64,000 nt of DNA, taken from NCBI RefSeq assembly GCF_029958925.1, contig NZ_CP124616.1, forward strand, positions 3,100,001 to 3,164,000, in the 5' to 3' direction. Below are positions 60,831-64,000 of the stretch, one piece after another (the stretch's first letter is position 1; each line of letters begins with the position of its first letter). A program made the position numbers and the translations under genes. The stretch comes from Tropicibacter oceani (GTDB lineage: Bacteria; Pseudomonadota; Alphaproteobacteria; Rhodobacterales; Rhodobacteraceae). The notes beneath the pieces are model-generated. The model was not told the origin of the DNA. It searched no databases and was given only the letters and a program-made list of their open reading frames with translations.

Positions 60831-61489
60831 CGCGGTTCCTGCACCAGAACGACCACGGGCTGGTCACCCTCGATCGGCACGCGCGTCTCATAGGTGCCCT
60901 GCCCGTCCCAACGCCCGGCCACCTTCCAGTCATCGACGATATGCGTGTAGGTGAATTTGTTGCCGGCGTTTTCGCCGCGCAGGATCGCGATTTCGCGACG
61001 GGGTTGATACCGCACGATGTGGATGTCGCTGGGGCGCATGGGATGGGCACTGCTGGCGCGGATCACCAGCTGACCGCCCTGGCGCGATACCTCCAGCTTG
61101 ACCTGCGCGGGATGCGCCGCGTGTTTCTGGATCAGTTCGGCCACCTTCATCGGGCGCGACCCGACCGTGTCCTCGACCCCGTTCACGATGATCTGCGGAG
61201 TATAGACCATCTTTTCGCCCTGCGCGCGGGCATAGCCCTTTTGGCGGGTGGTAAAGCCCGGCTTGGCAAAGCGGTCCTTCCAGCCGATGTAGTCCCAGTA
61301 ATCCACATGCAAGGCGAGCGGAATCACGTCGTCGCGCTGGCCCAATTCAGCCAGAAGCGCATCCGCCGGCGGACAGGATGAACACCCCTGCGAGGTAAAC
61401 AGCTCGACCACCACGGGGTTGTCCTGCGCCTGCGCGCCCCCGCAAAGCGATGCCCAAAGGGCCAAGGTGAAGATCAGACGTGCAAGCAT
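60794..61489 (-). CDS. DUF1223 secreted thioredoxin-like protein
   Basis: From ATG 61489 (MLARLIFTLALWASLCG) the product is 231 aa with a signal peptide cleaved near residue 21 (AQA). The DUF1223 core begins VVELFTSQGCSSCPPADALL with the CxxC pair C36 and C39, and continues LHVDYWDYIGWKDRFAKP and YTPQIIVNGVEDTVGSRP. The function is unknown, but periplasmic redox chemistry is likely. It is divergent from acnA, a common arrangement in Rhodobacteraceae. Confidence 0.87.
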   Translation of the reverse strand: MLARLIFTLALWASLCGGAQAQDNPVVVELFTSQGCSSCPPADALLAELGQRDDVIPLALHVDYWDYIGWKDRFAKPGFTTRQKGYARAQGEKMVYTPQIIVNGVEDTVGSRPMKVAELIQKHAAHPAQVKLEVSRQGGQLVIRASSAHPMRPSDIHIVRYQPRREIAILRGENAGNKFTYTHIVDDWKVAGRWDGQGTYETRVPIEGDQPVVVLVQEPRYGPIVAAARLR

Positions 61490-61593
61490 GAATCCATTAC
61501 CGTTTTTTCGGCTGTTCAAAGTGTTTAGACAAGCGCGCCTGAAATAACCAATCAATCATTCGAGAGAGGCCGTGTATGTCCCGGGATCAAAAC

Positions 61594-61611
61594 TGTGTAC
61601 AATGGCATACA
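61594..61611. promoter_or_regulatory. dyad-like motif upstream of acnA
   Basis: TGTGTACAATGGCATACA is an imperfect dyad (TGT...ACA ends). Its core GTGTACAATGGC is 11 of 12 identical to GTATACAATGGC at 56426, upstream of DUF3422. It may be a GntR-type operator or an extended promoter element. Confidence 0.35.
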
Positions 61612-61700
61612 AAACGCCGCACCCCCCTTGATCGGCGAACGCCCTTAGGGCAATAAGCGCCCAAGTCCTTTCATTTCGTCACCCCACCTGGAGGTTTCCC

Positions 61701-64000
61701 ATGCCCATAACAGTAGGCCATGACAGCGCCAAAACGCGCAAAACCCTGAAGGCCGGCGGCCAAAGCGTCGCCTATTACTCGATCCCCGCAGCGCAGGCTG
61801 CCGGGCTTGGCGATTTCTCCAAGCTGCCCGCCGCGCTGAAGGTGGTTCTGGAAAACATGCTGCGTTTCGAGGACGGCAAGACCGTCACCGTAGACGACAT
61901 CAAGGCGTTTTCCGACTGGGCCGACAATGGCGGCAAGGGTGATCGCGAACTGGCCTACCGTCCGGCCCGCGTTCTGATGCAGGATTTCACCGGTGTTCCG
62001 GCCGTGGTCGACCTGGCCGCGATGCGCGACGGCATCAAGGCGCTTGGCGGCGACCCGCAGAAAATCAACCCGCTGAACCCGGTTGACCTGGTCATCGACC
62101 ACTCGGTCATGATCGACGAATTCGGCAACCCGCGCGCCTTCCAGATGAACGTGGACCGCGAGTACGAGCGCAACATGGAGCGCTATACCTTCCTCAAGTG
62201 GGGCCAGACCGCGTTCAACAACTTCCGCGTCGTGCCCCCGGGCACCGGCATCTGTCACCAGGTCAACCTGGAATACCTGTCGCAGACCGTCTGGACCGAC
62301 GTGGACCAGAACGGCGAAACCGTCGCCTATCCCGACACGCTGGTCGGCACCGACAGCCACACCACCATGGTCAACGGCGCTGCCGTTCTGGGCTGGGGTG
62401 TTGGCGGGATCGAGGCCGAGGCCGCGATGCTGGGTCAGCCGATTTCCATGCTGATCCCCGAGGTCATCGGCTTCAAGCTGACCGGCGCCATGATGGAAGG
62501 CACCACCGGCACCGACCTGGTTCTGAAGGTCGTGGAAATGCTGCGCGCCAAGGGCGTTGTCGGCAAGTTCGTGGAATTCTACGGTGAAGGCCTGGATCAT
62601 CTGCCGCTGGCGGACCGCGCCACCATCGCCAACATGGCCCCCGAATACGGCGCCACCTGTGGCTTCTTCCCGATCGACGACGAAACCCTGCGTTACCTGC
62701 GCAACACGGGCCGCGAAGAAGACCGTGTTGCCCTGGTCGAAGCCTACGCCAAGGAAAACGGTTTCTGGCGCGGGTCCGACTATGCGCCGGTCTACACCGA
62801 CACGCTGGAACTGGACATGGGCACCATCGTCCCCGCCATTTCCGGCCCCAAGCGTCCGCAGGACTATGTCGCGCTGACCGCCGCCGCATCGGCCTTTGAA
62901 AAGGTCGTGGCCGATTTCCGCGGCATCGACGTGTCCGCCGACGCCAAGGACATGCTGGACGAAGGCCCCGCCGCCACGAAATCCGTCAACCTGCACAAGA
63001 CCGCATCGGTCGCAGGCGAGGATTACCAGCTGCGCGACGGGTCGGTCGTGATCGCCTCGATCACCTCGTGCACCAACACCTCGAACCCCTATGTGATGAT
63101 CGGCGCGGGCCTTGTGGCCCGCAAGGCTGCGGCCCTTGGCCTGACCCGCAAGCCCTGGGTCAAGACCTCGCTGGCACCGGGATCGCAGGTCGTGTCCGCC
63201 TATCTCGAGGCCGCCGGCCTTCAGGAAGACCTGGACAAGATCGGCTTTAACCTGGTCGGCTATGGCTGCACCACCTGCATCGGCAACTCGGGCCCGCTGC
63301 AGCCGGAAATCTCCAAGGCGATCAACGAAAACGACCTGATCGCCACCTCGGTTCTGTCGGGTAACCGCAACTTCGAAGGTCGGATTTCCCCGGACGTGCG
63401 CGCCAACTACCTGGCCTCGCCGCCGCTGGTCGTGGCCTATGCGCTGGCCGGTGACATGAACATCGACATCTCGAGGGATCCGATCGCCCAGACGCCGGAC
63501 GGCAAGGACGTCTATCTCAAGGACATCTGGCCGACCACCAAAGAGGTGGCCGACCTGGTCGAACAGACCGTCACCCGCGAGGCGTTCCAGTCCAAGTACG
63601 CCGACGTCTTCAAAGGCGACGAAAAGTGGCAGGGCGTGGAAACCACCGACGCCGAAACCTATGACTGGCCGTCGACCTCGACCTACATCCAGAACCCGCC
63701 CTACTTCCAGGGCATGTCCAAGGATCCGGGCACCATCAGCAACATCGACGGTGCGCGCGTTCTGGCCCTGCTGGGCGACATGATCACCACCGACCACATC
63801 AGCCCCGCGGGTTCCTTCAAGGAAAGCACCCCCGCCGGTCAGTATCTGGTCGAACGTCAGGTTCCGGTGCGCGAGTTCAACTCGTACGGGTCGCGTCGCG
63901 GCAACCACCAGGTCATGATGCGCGGCACCTTTGCCAACATCCGCATCAAGAACGAGATGCTGGACGGCGTCGAGGGCGGTTACTCCAAGGGCCCCGATGG
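61701..64000 (+). CDS. acnA: aconitate hydratase A (C-terminus outside the window)
   Basis: Aconitase interconverts citrate and isocitrate in the TCA cycle. ATG 61701 follows TGGAGG. The first 766 residues of a usual 890-930 are present: VGTDSHTTMVNGAAVLGWGV, the [4Fe-4S] ligands in ITSCTNTSNP (first Cys) and GYGCTTCIGNSGP (second and third), and the swivel-domain ALLGDMITTDHISPAGSF with NSYGSRRGNHQVM. The gene is the AcnA/IRP type. It runs off the right edge. Confidence 0.96.
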   Translation, partial: MPITVGHDSAKTRKTLKAGGQSVAYYSIPAAQAAGLGDFSKLPAALKVVLENMLRFEDGKTVTVDDIKAFSDWADNGGKGDRELAYRPARVLMQDFTGVPAVVDLAAMRDGIKALGGDPQKINPLNPVDLVIDHSVMIDEFGNPRAFQMNVDREYERNMERYTFLKWGQTAFNNFRVVPPGTGICHQVNLEYLSQTVWTDVDQNGETVAYPDTLVGTDSHTTMVNGAAVLGWGVGGIEAEAAMLGQPISMLIPEVIGFKLTGAMMEGTTGTDLVLKVVEMLRAKGVVGKFVEFYGEGLDHLPLADRATIANMAPEYGATCGFFPIDDETLRYLRNTGREEDRVALVEAYAKENGFWRGSDYAPVYTDTLELDMGTIVPAISGPKRPQDYVALTAAASAFEKVVADFRGIDVSADAKDMLDEGPAATKSVNLHKTASVAGEDYQLRDGSVVIASITSCTNTSNPYVMIGAGLVARKAAALGLTRKPWVKTSLAPGSQVVSAYLEAAGLQEDLDKIGFNLVGYGCTTCIGNSGPLQPEISKAINENDLIATSVLSGNRNFEGRISPDVRANYLASPPLVVAYALAGDMNIDISRDPIAQTPDGKDVYLKDIWPTTKEVADLVEQTVTREAFQSKYADVFKGDEKWQGVETTDAETYDWPSTSTYIQNPPYFQGMSKDPGTISNIDGARVLALLGDMITTDHISPAGSFKESTPAGQYLVERQVPVREFNSYGSRRGNHQVMMRGTFANIRIKNEMLDGVEGGYSKGPD

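Noticed and set aside
61671-63908. A 745-codon reverse open frame opposite acnA
   Set aside because: acnA is certain from its Fe-S motifs; the antisense frame has no plausible protein features.

Overview
The window is a GC-rich (about 65%) chromosomal segment of an alphaproteobacterium, almost certainly a member of the Rhodobacteraceae (Roseobacter group). The evidence is the gene content: an iscR-suf operon whose IscR lacks the usual cysteine triad, DUF6525, DUF6314 and DUF3422 proteins, the mltG-fabF pair, an Irr-type iron box and a Zur box. I found no rRNA, tRNA, CRISPR array, integrase or insertion sequence. Most of the window is ordinary core genome, with compact operons joined by ATGA or TGATG overlaps.

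Layout. 1-8598 (minus): an iron-sulfur assembly operon, iscR, cysteine desulfurase, sufB, five unrelated small genes (DMT protein, 65-aa membrane protein, FkbM methyltransferase, 168-aa membrane protein, methyltransferase-like protein), sufC, sufD and two YIP1-family membrane proteins. An Irr/ICE-like box lies upstream. 8775-10405 (plus): alpha/beta hydrolase, a 94-aa protein and an HD hydrolase. 10483-18391 (minus): lpd, DUF924, an MFS carrier, queA and a 1096-aa AsmA/YhdP-like protein. 18489-23823 (plus): bcp, DUF455, an M23 peptidase/bactofilin pair and a 582-aa unknown.

23900-28004 (plus) is the most interesting system: a Zur-box promoter followed by a DUF6525 gene and a complete ZrgABCDE-like zinc-uptake operon (His/Asp-rich ZrgA, LolD-like ATPase, FtsX-type permease, two Tat-exported DUF3299 proteins). 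28062-37592 holds HNH endonuclease, esterase, AlkA-like glycosylase, cobK, an MFS carrier, an NDUFAF6-like protein, a methyltransferase, cimA, cysS with an AT-rich 3' third, and a VOC protein divergent from soxR across a SoxR box. 38157-43955: MmcQ/YjbR protein, mltG, fabF, a glycosyltransferase, rsgA and a DUF2934 protein with a histone-H1-like tail.

43999-53692 is a divergent peptide or acyl-amino-acid utilisation locus: a two-domain ABC ATPase, an ArgE-like deacetylase, a DadA-like oxidase and an M20 amidohydrolase on one side; a binding protein and two permeases on the other. 53763-54941: a YeeE/YedE (TsuA-like) transporter behind three copies of a 13-bp dyad. 55030-64000: DUF3422, DUF6314, purB, a 51-aa secreted protein, an orphan FliG, a lysophospholipid acyltransferase-like protein, DUF1223 and the first part of acnA. 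Five intergenic gaps carry one repeat family, an AT-rich block plus a GGGGC/GCCCC hairpin.
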